Origin: Archaeoglobales archaeon
Lineage (GTDB): Archaea > Halobacteriota > Archaeoglobi > Archaeoglobales > Archaeoglobaceae
Length of the DNA: 64,000 bases
Direction of reading: 5' to 3'
Assembly (NCBI GenBank): GCA_030055525.1
Contig: JASFYJ010000005.1
Coordinates: 53,429 to 117,428 of the forward strand
Shown one piece after another: positions 48,280 to 58,938 of this stretch. Under the pieces are notes generated by a model that saw only the letters and a list, made by a program, of their open reading frames with translations, had not been told where the DNA came from and did not search any database. The stretch's first letter is position 1, and each line of letters starts with the position of its first letter. The position numbers and the translations under genes are program-made.

Positions 48280-48723
48280 ATGCAGGTTGGTGTTATCGGA
48301 TCAGGTTTTTGTGATGAAGAAACGTATGAACTTGCATATAAAGTTGGCCAACTTTTAGCTGAGAAGGGTTGTGTAGTTATAAATGGCGGACTTGGCGGAG
48401 TAATGGAAGCGAGCGCAAAGGGGGCGAAGAGTAAAGGCGGATTAACTGTTGGAATTCTTCCAAGAAGTGTAAAGGATGCAAATCCATACATAGATATAAA
48501 GATAGCAACAGATATGGGACATGCAAGGAACGTGATTATTGTACATTCCTCCGACGCTTTAATCTCGATAGGTGGAGAATATGGAACGATATCAGAGATA
48601 GCAATTGCTTTGAAGGTTGGAAAGCGTTTAGCATCTCTTAAACCGCCGGTAGTAATTAAAGGCATGGTTGTTTTTGACAAAGCTGAAGATGCAGTAAATT
48701 ACGCGGTATCCGGGAGTTTATGA
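48280..48723 (+). CDS. LOG/lysine-decarboxylase-like Rossmann protein (TIGR00725-type)
   Basis: MQVGVIGSGFCDEETYELAYKVGQLLAEKGCVVINGGLGGVMEASAKGAKSKGGLTVGILP. Confidence 0.83.
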   Translation: MQVGVIGSGFCDEETYELAYKVGQLLAEKGCVVINGGLGGVMEASAKGAKSKGGLTVGILPRSVKDANPYIDIKIATDMGHARNVIIVHSSDALISIGGEYGTISEIAIALKVGKRLASLKPPVVIKGMVVFDKAEDAVNYAVSGSL

Positions 48724-48772
48724 AAAAGTTTTGTTATCAAAAAATTTTTAAAGTTTTAAGTTTTAAATATTT

Positions 48773-49060
48773 ATGGACGTGTTGCAGGAGTTCAAAAACA
48801 CTTGGAAAACTATAGAGCTCGAAGAGGCAAAAAACGGTTTTTTAGCTCATCTCTCGGCTTATATAATCATTAACGTCTTTCTTTTTATTTTAAACGTTCT
48901 TATCTCTCCTCAAACGCTTTGGTTCTATTATGTAACGCTCGGTTGGGGAATTGGATTAGCTTTTCACTTTATCTTTTCAAGAGAAAGATTTGTCTTATCT
49001 GAATGGGAGAAGAAAGCTGGAAAGATAGAGGCGAGGATCAAAAGCTCACGTGAAAAGTGA
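48773..49060 (+). CDS. 2TM-domain protein
   Basis: GFLAHLSAYIIINVFLFILNVLISPQTLWFYYVTLGWGIGLAFHFI. Confidence 0.75.
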   Translation: MDVLQEFKNTWKTIELEEAKNGFLAHLSAYIIINVFLFILNVLISPQTLWFYYVTLGWGIGLAFHFIFSRERFVLSEWEKKAGKIEARIKSSREK

Positions 49061-50518
49061 CTTGAAAAATTTGTAGTCTTCACTACTTAGACCTTTAATT
49101 ATAAAAATAGTTAAAAAATAAACTACCGATCCAAAAAGTATCGCAAGAAAACGATCTAGTAGGTTCAGGTAATATATAGCAGCAACCATAGTAGTTGAGG
49201 CAAAGATGGGTTTGATCGTAAGCGTCAATGGGAATATTGAAAACTTTTTGTATGCAAATAAACCCAAAAGAATCCAGTTGAGAAAGTTTGAAATAAGTGT
49301 AGCCAGTGCTGCACCATCGATTCCATATATTGGTATCATAAACCAGTTAAGGATTATGTTCAACACCATTGCAACGCTTAAAACGTAAACAGGATATTGG
49401 GGCATCTCCTTGGCGTTGAAAAGGTTGCTCCAGAGGTTGAGACAGTAGGGGATCAGAAGAAAGGACAAAATCCTCATGCTATTTATCGCGTTCAGGTATT
49501 CGTGTCCGTAAACAAAAACCACAATTCCTCCACTTATCATTGCAAGACCGAAGGCGGCTGGTATGGATATTATAGCAGAGTATTTGAAGGTTCTAACAAA
49601 AGCGTTCTTAAGTCTCTTGCCTTCAAGTTCAATAAAGACAGGAAATAATACTGTTGTGACGGATATAAGTCCAGAGACTGCTGAAATGATGCTAAAAGCG
49701 GCTCTATAATAACCTACTGCTTCTGCAGGTAAAAAGTAGCCGATCATTATCGAATCAACGTAGGCGAAAAATATCCAAGTGATTGAGCCGATGGTAAGGT
49801 AGCTCGTGAACTTAATAACTCTGAACCAATGTATCTTCTTGGTTTTACCATAAAAAAATTTATATTTTTTTGAATATAAAATAAGGACAACCAACGAAGC
49901 CAAGCTAGCCATTACCAATCCCAATATGGCCCCTACAACTTCTAAACCTACGTAAACGAAGATGATGATGAAAAGCAATTTTGATGCTTCGTAAGACAAA
50001 GACCTGATTAGGCTTGCTTTAAAGTCTTTGAAAGCGTTATATATACTGTTCAGATATCCAGATAACGAATAAAAAAATATAAATGCTGAAGAAAATACCA
50101 GTGGCTCGTAAAGTTCTGGCTTTGCGAAAAAGTATATTGAAATGAATTCAGCAGAAATTAAAGTTAGAAGAGATGCAAGCGCAGATAACAGAAGTTTTAA
50201 AATTGCAAGGTTTTTTATGTAACCTCTCAAAGATTCAAAATCTTGCCTAAAATAAGCATCAGCGACATATCTTGTTGTTGCAGCATTTATTCCAAGATCC
50301 GTGAGGCTTAATACAAGGTAGGCTATCGACAAAACAAGAGAGTAGATTCCAAAGAGTTCCGGCTTAAGAGTCTTTGCAAGATAGATTGAAACTATCAAGC
50401 CGGAAAGATTTCCAATCAGGAGAGATGAGGCATTGTAAATGAAGTTTCTGAACACCTGTTTTGCAAGCACATAGAAGTTTTGTGTAGCTATATAAAGGCA
50501 TTTACTGCGAATACTCAA
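49046..50518 (-). CDS. oligosaccharide/polysaccharide flippase (Wzx/MurJ-like, MOP superfamily)
   Basis: About 12-14 TM protein: NASSLLIGNLSGLIVSIYLAKTLKPELFGIYSLVLSIAYLVLSLTDLGINAATTRYVA. Confidence 0.87.
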   Translation of the reverse strand: MSIRSKCLYIATQNFYVLAKQVFRNFIYNASSLLIGNLSGLIVSIYLAKTLKPELFGIYSLVLSIAYLVLSLTDLGINAATTRYVADAYFRQDFESLRGYIKNLAILKLLLSALASLLTLISAEFISIYFFAKPELYEPLVFSSAFIFFYSLSGYLNSIYNAFKDFKASLIRSLSYEASKLLFIIIFVYVGLEVVGAILGLVMASLASLVVLILYSKKYKFFYGKTKKIHWFRVIKFTSYLTIGSITWIFFAYVDSIMIGYFLPAEAVGYYRAAFSIISAVSGLISVTTVLFPVFIELEGKRLKNAFVRTFKYSAIISIPAAFGLAMISGGIVVFVYGHEYLNAINSMRILSFLLIPYCLNLWSNLFNAKEMPQYPVYVLSVAMVLNIILNWFMIPIYGIDGAALATLISNFLNWILLGLFAYKKFSIFPLTLTIKPIFASTTMVAAIYYLNLLDRFLAILFGSVVYFLTIFIIKGLSSEDYKFFKSLFT

Positions 50519-50537
50519 AAATTTTAAACCTGAGAAG

Positions 50538-51641
50538 ATGAGTCTCCTTATGCCTTGGGATCAGCCTTACATCATATTCTGGGAACTCACGAGGGCCTGT
50601 GACTTTGCATGCAAGCATTGTAGAGCGAAGGCTGTAAAAAAAAGGCATGTAGATGAGCTAACAACTGAAGAATGCTTTAAAGTGATAGAAGAAATATCTA
50701 AATTTGAATTAAAACCCATGATAATATTCACCGGTGGAGATCCACTTTTAAGGGAGGACGTTGTTAATATAATTGACCAAGCTTCAAAAAAAGGTATTAG
50801 ATGTTCAATTGCATTCAGTGGAACTGAGAGAGCAAGTTATGAAAAGATAGTCGAGCTTAAAAATGCCGGAATTTCAAGAGTTGCTGTAAGCATCGATGGT
50901 TGTAGAGAGGTTCATGACGAGTTTAGAGGTGTAAGTGGAGCCTTTGATATGGCGATGGAAGTTGTGGAGAATTGTATAAGGGCTGGTGTTGAGTTCCAGA
51001 TAAACACAACCGTAACGAAGTATACGATGAAATGTTTGCCGGATTTGGCAAGACTTTGCTTAGATATAAAAGCTGCTATGTGGGATGTTTTCTTTTTAGT
51101 CCCAACAGGCAGAGCTAGGGTTGAACAGATGCCGTCTGCTCAAGAATTTGAAGATATATTGTGCTGGCTCTACGATTTGAAGTTATTTGGTTTGAATGTG
51201 AAAAGTTCAGCAGCAACTCACTTCAGAAGGGTGGAGATTATGAGGCAAAAAGGTATAATGCCTAATGTAAGCGAGCTTTACTATGAGCTTTTATCAAAAA
51301 CTGATTTAAAATCCACTGAGATTCTCGAAAAAAGTTGTAAAGAAAAAAATAGAACATTTGGAATTACGGACGGAAGAGGAATGCTTTTCATAAGTCATAT
51401 TGGAGAGGTCTACCCGAGTGGTTTTCTACCTTTGGCTTGTGGAAACGTTAGAGAAAACAGTTTGATGGAGATTTATAAAAAATCTAGAATTTTTTGCGAT
51501 TTGAGAGATCCAGAAAAGTTGAAGGGCAAGTGTGGTAGGTGTAGCTATAAGCAGATCTGTGGTGGGAGCAGGGCTAGGGCGTACGCTTTAACCGGAGACT
51601 ACCTCGGTGAAGAGCCTTGTTGCGTACATTTGTCGAATTAA
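50538..51641 (+). CDS. radical SAM/SPASM protein (AhbC/AhbD-like possible)
   Basis: ELTRACDFACKHCRAKA, FTGGDPLLREDV, C-terminal CGRCSYKQICGGSRARAYALTGDYLGEEPCC. Confidence 0.85.
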   Translation: MSLLMPWDQPYIIFWELTRACDFACKHCRAKAVKKRHVDELTTEECFKVIEEISKFELKPMIIFTGGDPLLREDVVNIIDQASKKGIRCSIAFSGTERASYEKIVELKNAGISRVAVSIDGCREVHDEFRGVSGAFDMAMEVVENCIRAGVEFQINTTVTKYTMKCLPDLARLCLDIKAAMWDVFFLVPTGRARVEQMPSAQEFEDILCWLYDLKLFGLNVKSSAATHFRRVEIMRQKGIMPNVSELYYELLSKTDLKSTEILEKSCKEKNRTFGITDGRGMLFISHIGEVYPSGFLPLACGNVRENSLMEIYKKSRIFCDLRDPEKLKGKCGRCSYKQICGGSRARAYALTGDYLGEEPCCVHLSN

Positions 51642-51688
51642 CCTTCGACTATCGTTAAAGTTATATATTCGGAACCCAAAATTTTGTT

Positions 51689-52375
51689 GTGGAATTTAGA
51701 GCTGTAGCTGAAAAAATATGTGGTGATATAGTTTTGGCAGATGTTCCTGGAGAAGCTTTAAGAAAATGGAGACAGATATTTAAACTTACGCAAGCCGAAA
51801 TAGCGAGAAGGCTTGAAGTCTCCTCGTCTGTCATTTCTGATTATGAAAGCTCAAGAAGAACACCAGGAGTTAGTTTCGTTAAGAGGTTTGTTGAAGCTTT
51901 AATAGAAGCTGATAGTGAAAGAGGTTATGAGATCCTTTCTAAATACAAAAACATCTTTGAAGTCAGCTCGGCCGTTCTAGATTTGGCAGAATACAACAAA
52001 GCTGTACACGTTGATGATTTTTCGAAGATCATAGAGGCTGAAAAAGTCAACGATTTTGAAAAGTTCGTGAATGGGCATACAGTAGTTGATAGTATTAAAG
52101 CGATACTAGAACTGCGATCTTTTGAATTCTACCAACTCTATGGGTTAACTAGTGAGAGGGCGCTGATATTTACGAAAGTTTCTGGAGGGAGATCACCTAT
52201 GGTTGCAGTGAGAGTTTCAAGTTTGAAACCCGCAGTTGTGGTTCTTCATGGGCTTAAGGTAAACTCTGTAGATGAGGTTGCAAAAAAGATAGCAGAAATA
52301 GAGCGTCTGCCCCTTCTGGTAACGAGTTTAGATTTAAGAGAGATGATAGAGAAACTTAGAGGTGAGTTCGCATGA
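51689..52375 (+). CDS. Cro/C1-type HTH regulator upstream of HMG-CoA synthase operon
   Basis: [48 protein letters not shown] start. Confidence 0.83.
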   Translation: MEFRAVAEKICGDIVLADVPGEALRKWRQIFKLTQAEIARRLEVSSSVISDYESSRRTPGVSFVKRFVEALIEADSERGYEILSKYKNIFEVSSAVLDLAEYNKAVHVDDFSKIIEAEKVNDFEKFVNGHTVVDSIKAILELRSFEFYQLYGLTSERALIFTKVSGGRSPMVAVRVSSLKPAVVVLHGLKVNSVDEVAKKIAEIERLPLLVTSLDLREMIEKLRGEFA

Positions 52376-53403
52376 GTTTTATAACTTCTTACGGTACCTA
52401 CATACCTAGGTTCAGAATAAGAGTTGAGGAGGTTGCTAGAATCTGGGGAGAAAATGCAAATGCCATTAAAGAGGGTTTGGGGATAAAAGAGAAATCGGTT
52501 CCAGACTTTGACGAAGATACAGCAACCATAGCTGTAGAGGCTGCAAGGGAAGCTTTTAAAAGAGTTAAAATAAATCCAAAGGATGTTGGAGCGGTCTTTG
52601 TTGGCTCTGAAAGTCATCCATATGCCGTTAAACCAACTGCAACAATCGTTGGCGAAGCTCTAGGAATTGGGAATGAATACTTCGCAGCCGACTTGGAATT
52701 CGCCTGCAAGGCTGGGACAGCGGGGATGCAAATATGTTATGCGATGGTCAAATCTGGAATGATAAAGTATGGTCTTGCAATCGGTTCAGATACTGCGCAA
52801 TCAAGGCCAGGAGACGCTTTAGAGTATGCAGCCGCCGCCGGTGGAGCGGCGATATTGATAGGAAGAGAAGGTATTGCAGAAATAAAGGCAACTTACTCTT
52901 ATACTTCTGATACCCCCGACTTTTGGAGGAGAGATCTACAGCCATATCCGAACCATGGTGGAAGATTTACCGGCGAACCTGCTTATTTTAGACACGTTAT
53001 TAATGCTGCAAAAGGTTTGATGGAAAAATACAGTTATAGCGTTGAAGATTTTGATTATGTAGTTTTTCATCAGCCAAACGCAAAGTTCCCTCTTAAAGCT
53101 GCAAGCTTACTAGGTTTCAGCAAGGAGCAAGTTACTCCAGGACTTTTGGTTACAGAGGTGGGAAATACTTACTCTGCATCATCTCTTATTGGTCTTTGCG
53201 CAGTTCTTGACATTGCCAAACCAGAAGAAAGAATATTACTCGTTTCTTTTGGATCTGGAGCTGGAAGCGACGCTTTTGTAATTGAAGTAACCGAAGAAAT
53301 CTTGGACTATCCTCGAAATCCTTCCGTTCGTGATAAAATATCTGAAAAAGCCTACTTGGATTATTCGACATATTTGAAACACAGGAGGAAGATAAAGACA
53401 TGA
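52372..53403 (+). CDS. hydroxymethylglutaryl-CoA synthase
   Basis: [56 protein letters not shown]. Confidence 0.92.
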   Translation: MSFITSYGTYIPRFRIRVEEVARIWGENANAIKEGLGIKEKSVPDFDEDTATIAVEAAREAFKRVKINPKDVGAVFVGSESHPYAVKPTATIVGEALGIGNEYFAADLEFACKAGTAGMQICYAMVKSGMIKYGLAIGSDTAQSRPGDALEYAAAAGGAAILIGREGIAEIKATYSYTSDTPDFWRRDLQPYPNHGGRFTGEPAYFRHVINAAKGLMEKYSYSVEDFDYVVFHQPNAKFPLKAASLLGFSKEQVTPGLLVTEVGNTYSASSLIGLCAVLDIAKPEERILLVSFGSGAGSDAFVIEVTEEILDYPRNPSVRDKISEKAYLDYSTYLKHRRKIKT

Positions 53404-54548
53404 GGGTTGCAATTATTGGTGTTGGATGTAGCAAATTTGGAGAGCTTTGGGAAAAGAGTTTCAGGGAAATTTACCTTGAAGCTGGTTTGAAAGCGATCGA
53501 AGATGCAGGAATTGAAGGAAAAGAGATAGAAGCACTTTACGTTGGTAACATGAGTTCAGGAATGTATTTAAATCAGGAGCATGTTGCAGCATTGATAGCT
53601 GACTACGCCGGCTTAGCTGAGCTTGGAATTCCTGCAGTTAGAGTTGAAGCTGCAGATGCAAGTGGGGGATTAGCCTTAAAAGAAGCATACATGGCTGTAG
53701 CTTCTGGAATTCACAAGATAGTTGTTGCTGCGGGGGTTGAGAAAGTTACAGATGTGGGAGATGCGATGAAGATAGCATCATCTTCAGCTGACCAGGAATG
53801 GGAATGCTTCGCTGGAGCTAATTTACCAGCTCTCTATGCTTTAATTGCACGCCTTCATATGAAGAGGTTCGGAGGAAAAGAGGAAGATCTGGCTTTAGTT
53901 GCCGTTAAAAATCATAAAAATGCTGTAAATAATCCGATTGCTCAATTTAGAAGAGAGATAAGTGTTGAAGAAGTTCTTAATTCCCCCTATATAGCTGAAC
54001 CGTTAAAAGTCCTCGACTCCGCTCCGATAAGCGATGGAGCCGCAGCAATTGTTCTTGCAAGCGAAGAGGTCGCAAGAAAATATACAGATACACCGGTTTT
54101 TATTGAATGTGCTCAGGCAAGTGACTACGTTGCATTACAGAACAGGAAAGATCTTTTAACGATGAATGCTGTCGTTAAAGCTGCAAGAGAAGCTTATAGA
54201 AGAGCGAAGGTTGGTGCAAAGGATATAGATATCGCGGAACTTCACGATTCTTTTACCTTTGCGGAGATTTTAGAATACGAAGATCTCGGTTTTGCTGAGA
54301 AGGGAAAAGGTTATGAGCTTATAAGGGAGGGTGTTACTGAAATTGGAGGAGATTTGCCTGTAAACACCTCAGGTGGGTTAAAAGCTTGTGGGCATGCTAT
54401 TGGAGCAACTGGAATAAGACAGGCGGTTGAAATTGTACAGCAGTTAAGAAACGAGGCTGGTAAAAGGCAGGTAGATGCTGAAGTAGGGTTATCTCTAAAT
54501 ATCGGCGGTACTGGAGCTACGGCTATTGTTACGATATATAAGAGGTGA
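53400..54548 (+). CDS. thiolase (acetyl-CoA C-acetyltransferase, HMGCS-associated)
   Basis: [54 protein letters not shown]. Confidence 0.92.
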   Translation: MRVAIIGVGCSKFGELWEKSFREIYLEAGLKAIEDAGIEGKEIEALYVGNMSSGMYLNQEHVAALIADYAGLAELGIPAVRVEAADASGGLALKEAYMAVASGIHKIVVAAGVEKVTDVGDAMKIASSSADQEWECFAGANLPALYALIARLHMKRFGGKEEDLALVAVKNHKNAVNNPIAQFRREISVEEVLNSPYIAEPLKVLDSAPISDGAAAIVLASEEVARKYTDTPVFIECAQASDYVALQNRKDLLTMNAVVKAAREAYRRAKVGAKDIDIAELHDSFTFAEILEYEDLGFAEKGKGYELIREGVTEIGGDLPVNTSGGLKACGHAIGATGIRQAVEIVQQLRNEAGKRQVDAEVGLSLNIGGTGATAIVTIYKR

Positions 54549-54552
54549 GATC

Positions 54553-54951
54553 TTGATTCCAAGGTTTTGGAGAAAGATAAAATACCGCTATTCTCTGCGA
54601 GGGACTCACTGCAAGAACTGTAATTCTTACTTCTATCCTCCGAGGGATCTTTGTCCGAATTGTAGAAGGAAGGGAATCATTGAAGAAGTTAATCTACCAA
54701 CATGTGGGAGAGTTTTAAGCTATACAGTAGTTTGGGGAGAGAAAGGATCTCCCTACGTTATAGCTTTGATCGAGTTGGAAAACAAAGTTAAAATACTTTC
54801 TCAGTTGGCTTGCAGACCCGAAGAAGTATATGACGGGATGGAAGTGGAGTGTACTTTTAGGAAGTATGGAGAAGATGGTGACGCAGGTATCATATACTAC
54901 GGTACCAAGTTTATTCCCAAGAGGGGGGATGGATACGTTTCCAAAGAATAG
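54553..54951 (+). CDS. DUF35 Zn-ribbon/OB-fold protein
   Basis: RGTHCKNCNSYFYPPRDLCPNCRRKG; TTG start at 54553 with GAGGTGA upstream. Confidence 0.85.
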   Translation: MIPRFWRKIKYRYSLRGTHCKNCNSYFYPPRDLCPNCRRKGIIEEVNLPTCGRVLSYTVVWGEKGSPYVIALIELENKVKILSQLACRPEEVYDGMEVECTFRKYGEDGDAGIIYYGTKFIPKRGDGYVSKE

Positions 54952-55897
54952 GTTTAGAAGGCTGAGAAAGAACAAAAAACTCAGAGATCTTACCAGTGAA
55001 ACTGATTTAAGTCCAGAAAATCTCGTGTATCCAATATTCGTCGATGAAAACTTAAATGAGAGGAAGGAAATTCCAGAAATGCCTGGACAATATACCTATC
55101 CTCTGTCAGAGATAATAAATGTGGGAGAAGAGCTTGTAGATCTAAAAATTCCAGCTGTTTTAATTTTCGGAATACCTTCTCGAAAAGATCCTTTCGGCTC
55201 TTCAGCCTACGCTGAGGATGGGGTCGTACAGAAGGCCGTAAGATTGCTAAAAGATACGTTTGCCGATGAACTTCTAGTGATCACAGATCTATGTTTGTGT
55301 GAATATACAGACCATGGACACTGCGGTATAGTTAAAAATGGAAAAGTTTTGAACGATGAAACGCTTGAGATCTACGGAAAAATCGCAGTCAGCCAAGCTG
55401 GTGCTGGAGCAGACATCATTGCACCTTCAGGTATGATGGATGGGATGGTTTTAGCAATACGGGAAGCTTTAGATCGTGAAGGTTTTTCCGATGTACCTAT
55501 AATGTCTTATGCTGTTAAGTATAATAGCGTTCTTTATACTCCCTTCAGGTACGCTGCACAAAGTGCTCCGAAGTTTGGCGATCGTTCGAGCTATCAGATG
55601 GACATAAGAAATTCTGATGAAGCTTTAAGAGAGGCTAAAGCTGACTTAGAAGAAGGAGCAGACATTTTAATGGTTAAACCATCGTTTCTTGATATAATAT
55701 ATAGAATCAAAAGCGAACTGAAAGTTCCCACCGCAACCTACTGTGTTAGCGGAGAGTATGTCATGCTGAAGGCATCATCTGTATATTTCGATGAAAGGAG
55801 AAGCGTTTTGGAGTACCATACTTGCAGAAAAAGGGCAGGGGCGGATATAATAATTACTTACTACGCCAAGGATATTGCAAGATGGCTTAAAGATTAA
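54929..55897 (+). CDS. hemB: delta-aminolevulinic acid dehydratase (porphobilinogen synthase)
   Basis: NLVYPIFVDE, VITDLCLCEYTDHGHCGIV, MSYAVKYNSVLYTPFRYAAQSAPKFGDRSSYQMD, MVKPSFLDII; ATG at 54929. Confidence 0.96.
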   Translation: MDTFPKNRFRRLRKNKKLRDLTSETDLSPENLVYPIFVDENLNERKEIPEMPGQYTYPLSEIINVGEELVDLKIPAVLIFGIPSRKDPFGSSAYAEDGVVQKAVRLLKDTFADELLVITDLCLCEYTDHGHCGIVKNGKVLNDETLEIYGKIAVSQAGAGADIIAPSGMMDGMVLAIREALDREGFSDVPIMSYAVKYNSVLYTPFRYAAQSAPKFGDRSSYQMDIRNSDEALREAKADLEEGADILMVKPSFLDIIYRIKSELKVPTATYCVSGEYVMLKASSVYFDERRSVLEYHTCRKRAGADIIITYYAKDIARWLKD

Positions 55898-56778
55898 AAG
55901 TGAGAGTAACCCCTGAACTCAACCTTTTTTAGCTCTTCGTCGACCTTTAAATAGACACCTTTGCCCTCTTCAACTTTACCAATCTTTATACCGTCTTCAC
56001 TGTGTTTAGCTGTATAAAGAAGCTCGAAATCTCCTCCACCATATAAAAAAAGTTCTAATGGATCTACAGGATAATTTTCAAGATGCTTTGTCGGTATGGA
56101 TTCGAATACGATCTTAACACCACTTCCTCTAGCCATCAAATGCGCTGATACTGCAAGGCTGTCACTTATATCAGTTAAAGCGCTTGCATACTCAGAAATT
56201 TTTAGACCTTCACGTATTCTTGGCTCTGGTTTGTAGAGACTCTCAGGATAAGGTAAAGATTCCCTATCAAATCCCTTCTCAAGCAGTTCCAAACAAAGTT
56301 GAGCCTTTCCAAGTAAACCTGTTACATAAACGTTCTCTCCAGGTTTCGCAGAATTCCTCGTTATAATTCTTTTCGCTTCTCCAACAGCAAAACCGGATAT
56401 TGTCAAGGTCTCTGAGAAATCTATATCCCCTCCAGCCACTTTTACGCCGTATTTAGAGCAAACGTCTTTTATTCCTATAAGTATCCTCTTAAAAAGATCA
56501 AAATCAGCCTCTTTCATTGATATGGCATTTAGGAAAAACAACGGTTTTGCTCCGCAGGCAGCTATATCTGATAGGGTTACACTTGCAGCCATGTAACCCA
56601 TTTCTTCTGCCTTCATGAACCTTGGAAAGTCACTTTTTTCATTGACAGTGTCGCAGGTTAAAACTAAAAATTTATCGTTGGCTCTAACGTAAGCTGCATC
56701 GTGCTTTCCCGCAGGTATAAGAATGTCTTCATGCCCAAAAAATTCTTCAACAATCTTCAGTAGATCGAACTCTTTCAT
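55894..56778 (-). CDS. thiamine-monophosphate kinase-like (ThiL family)
   Basis: GHEDILIPAGKHDAAYV, LTCDTVNEKSDFP, GGDIDFSETLTISGFAVGE, ALTDISDSLAVSAHLMARGSG; ATG at 56778 preferred. Confidence 0.8.
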   Translation of the reverse strand: MKEFDLLKIVEEFFGHEDILIPAGKHDAAYVRANDKFLVLTCDTVNEKSDFPRFMKAEEMGYMAASVTLSDIAACGAKPLFFLNAISMKEADFDLFKRILIGIKDVCSKYGVKVAGGDIDFSETLTISGFAVGEAKRIITRNSAKPGENVYVTGLLGKAQLCLELLEKGFDRESLPYPESLYKPEPRIREGLKISEYASALTDISDSLAVSAHLMARGSGVKIVFESIPTKHLENYPVDPLELFLYGGGDFELLYTAKHSEDGIKIGKVEEGKGVYLKVDEELKKVEFRGYSHF

Positions 56779-57406
56779 ATTCACATATAAAGCGGGAGGT
56801 AACATAAAGGCTTGTATATGTCTCTTTACCAAGGCTTATAAAAATCGGATTCCCCAGACTGTTTATAGTCTCCGGAAAGAAATCTCCATGTGGAAAAGCT
56901 CCTATACATACTACAGAATCGTTATCCAGTTTTTTCAGCATCTCCAAGTTTTTTTCACCCTCTCTAAAAACAAATACCTTTCTTTTTGCAGTCAAATCTT
57001 TCAATCTGAGATTGGTTATCTCAAGCAAAGTTTCACCGTTTGCAACTATCCTCCCCTTCGAAAAAAGATCCTCTATAAGACCTAAAAATCGATTGTAGTT
57101 TCTTGGAAGTCTTACCTTGTTGTTCACCCAGATTATTTCACCATTTATCGTGTGTATGTAAACTTCAAAGTCCTTGGAAGCTTTTGAATCTAGAAAAAGC
57201 AGTAAGCAGCAGTGAATTATATCTGGTCTACCCCTCTTTTCTCTATTAGCCAGACTTCGCATAGCTGCATGGTGTTTCGAGTCATCTAGAATAATTTCCT
57301 CTGGATTCTTACCCCTTTTTTTCGAATCCAAAATTATGGATTTGTGGGTCGCAATTTCTTTAGGTACAAGTTCTACTGAAGATTCGAGAAATATCAATCT
57401 CTTCAC
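56747..57406 (-). CDS. nep1: rRNA small subunit pseudouridine methyltransferase Nep1
   Basis: LDDSKHHAAMRSLANREKRGRPDIIHCCLLLFLDS; VRLPRNYNRFLGLIEDLF; VCIGAFPHGDF. Confidence 0.9.
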   Translation of the reverse strand: MKRLIFLESSVELVPKEIATHKSIILDSKKRGKNPEEIILDDSKHHAAMRSLANREKRGRPDIIHCCLLLFLDSKASKDFEVYIHTINGEIIWVNNKVRLPRNYNRFLGLIEDLFSKGRIVANGETLLEITNLRLKDLTAKRKVFVFREGEKNLEMLKKLDNDSVVCIGAFPHGDFFPETINSLGNPIFISLGKETYTSLYVTSRFICEYERVRSTEDC

Positions 57407-57496
57407 GAATTCTAAATGGAGGCGTGGGATATAAGCATGTTTATTAACAATCTATCTGCAAAAGTTTTTTAAGCGTTGTTAACTAAAAGATGAAGA

Positions 57497-58015
57497 ATGG
57501 CTGGATCTTCAAGAATTCAAAAGATTAAAGAGTATTTATCTAAAAGAAAGTTCGTTCAGCGAAAAAGGATAGGTGTACTCGTAGATGGCCCAAACATGTT
57601 GCGAAAAGAGTTCAAGATAAATTTGAAGGAAATAAGAGATATTTTGAGTGAATATGGAGATATAAAAATTGCAAAAGTTTTTCTGAACCAATATGCAACT
57701 GAAAAACTGGTTGAAGCTACAGAAAATCAAGGTTTTGAGCCAATAGTAACATCAGGGGACGTTGATGTTCGAATGGCTGTTGAGGCTATGGAATTAATAT
57801 ACAACGACTCCATAGATGTTTTAGCTCTTGTAACAAGGGATGCAGATTTCAAAGCTGTGCTAGCTAAGGCAATGGAGATGGGAAAGGAGACAATAATAGT
57901 CGGTGCTGAACCGGGACTATCTGCGGCTCTTAAAAATTCCGCCGACGTAACAATAATTTTGAATGATACTGAAGAAGAGAGTAAGGAGGATCACGAAGAA
58001 ATAATAGAGGTATGA
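57497..58015 (+). CDS. NYN-domain (LabA/DUF88-like, TIGR00288-type) protein
   Basis: RIGVLVDGPNMLRKEFKINLKEI, VTSGDVDVRMAVEAMELIYNDSIDVLALVTRDADFKAVLAKA. Confidence 0.85.
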   Translation: MAGSSRIQKIKEYLSKRKFVQRKRIGVLVDGPNMLRKEFKINLKEIRDILSEYGDIKIAKVFLNQYATEKLVEATENQGFEPIVTSGDVDVRMAVEAMELIYNDSIDVLALVTRDADFKAVLAKAMEMGKETIIVGAEPGLSAALKNSADVTIILNDTEEESKEDHEEIIEV

Positions 58016-58911
58016 AAGTTTTTCTTTACGAACATGCAACATGTTTTGGAGATGTTCCGGAATCCATAGCAGTCGAAGGGCTTGCAATGTATCAAGCTCT
58101 TTATAGGGGATTAGCAAAATTTGGAGAAGTTAGAAGTGTTTATGCAAAAGAAAATTTTTTGAGTATTTTTGAAAGGGGCGTTTCTGAATGTGATGCCTTC
58201 ATAATAGTGGCTCCGGAGAACAACTTAACTTTGTTCAATCTAACAAAGATAGCTGAAAGGTACGCTTTCAACTTAGGTTCGTCAAGTAAAGCCATAAAGA
58301 TAACTTCGGACAAATGGAGACTCTACAAAAAAATCAAGAGGAAAGTCAATATCCCAAAAACCTCCAAGAAACCGTTGGATTGTAAATACGTTGTTAAACC
58401 GAGAATTTCTTGCGGAGGAGTTGATATAAGCCTAAATTCGGAAATTAAAAAGGGCTACATAGCTCAAGAGTTTATAGAAGGAAAACCGATAAGTGTTAGC
58501 GTTGCTGTCGGTGATGAGATAATTCCGTTGAGTATAAATGAGCAGATAATTGAAAACTTCGAGTACTTTGGAGGAGTAGTACCTGCTAAGATATGTGAAT
58601 TAGAAATTCCAGAAATTTTAGATGAAGCAATTGGAGCTGTAGAAGCTATAAGAGGTCTATACGGCTACGTTGGTGTGGATCTGATTTTGGCGGAGCAACC
58701 TTATGTTATCGAACTCAATGCCCGTCTTACAACTCCTGCGATAGTTTTTGAGTATGTTTATGGCATAACGGCTGGAGAGATCGTTTGGAGAAATGCTTTC
58801 GATAGGATTGAGCCGCTTCAAGCTAAAAATACGTGTATTTTTAAAAAAAGCTGTGAAGGTGAGATAATCGCAAAGGTTGGAGAAAAGTGCCTTTCAATGG
58901 CAAAATTGTGA
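58012..58911 (+). CDS. mfnD: ATP-grasp ligase, tyramine-L-glutamate ligase-like
   Basis: MKVFLYEHATCFGDVPESIAVEGLAMYQALYRGLAKFG; YVGVDLILAEQPYVIELNARLTTPAI. Confidence 0.78.
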   Translation: MKVFLYEHATCFGDVPESIAVEGLAMYQALYRGLAKFGEVRSVYAKENFLSIFERGVSECDAFIIVAPENNLTLFNLTKIAERYAFNLGSSSKAIKITSDKWRLYKKIKRKVNIPKTSKKPLDCKYVVKPRISCGGVDISLNSEIKKGYIAQEFIEGKPISVSVAVGDEIIPLSINEQIIENFEYFGGVVPAKICELEIPEILDEAIGAVEAIRGLYGYVGVDLILAEQPYVIELNARLTTPAIVFEYVYGITAGEIVWRNAFDRIEPLQAKNTCIFKKSCEGEIIAKVGEKCLSMAKL

Positions 58912-58938
58912 TATAGCTTTAAATTTGGAAAGTACACT

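Noticed and set aside
48249-48680. 143-aa minus-strand ORF
   Set aside because: Antisense to the LOG-like gene whose product is clearly recognisable
58012-58911. Carbamoyl-phosphate synthase-like ATP-grasp assignment
   Set aside because: N-terminus EHATCFGDVPESIAVEGLAMYQALYRG fits the tyramine-glutamate ligase family better
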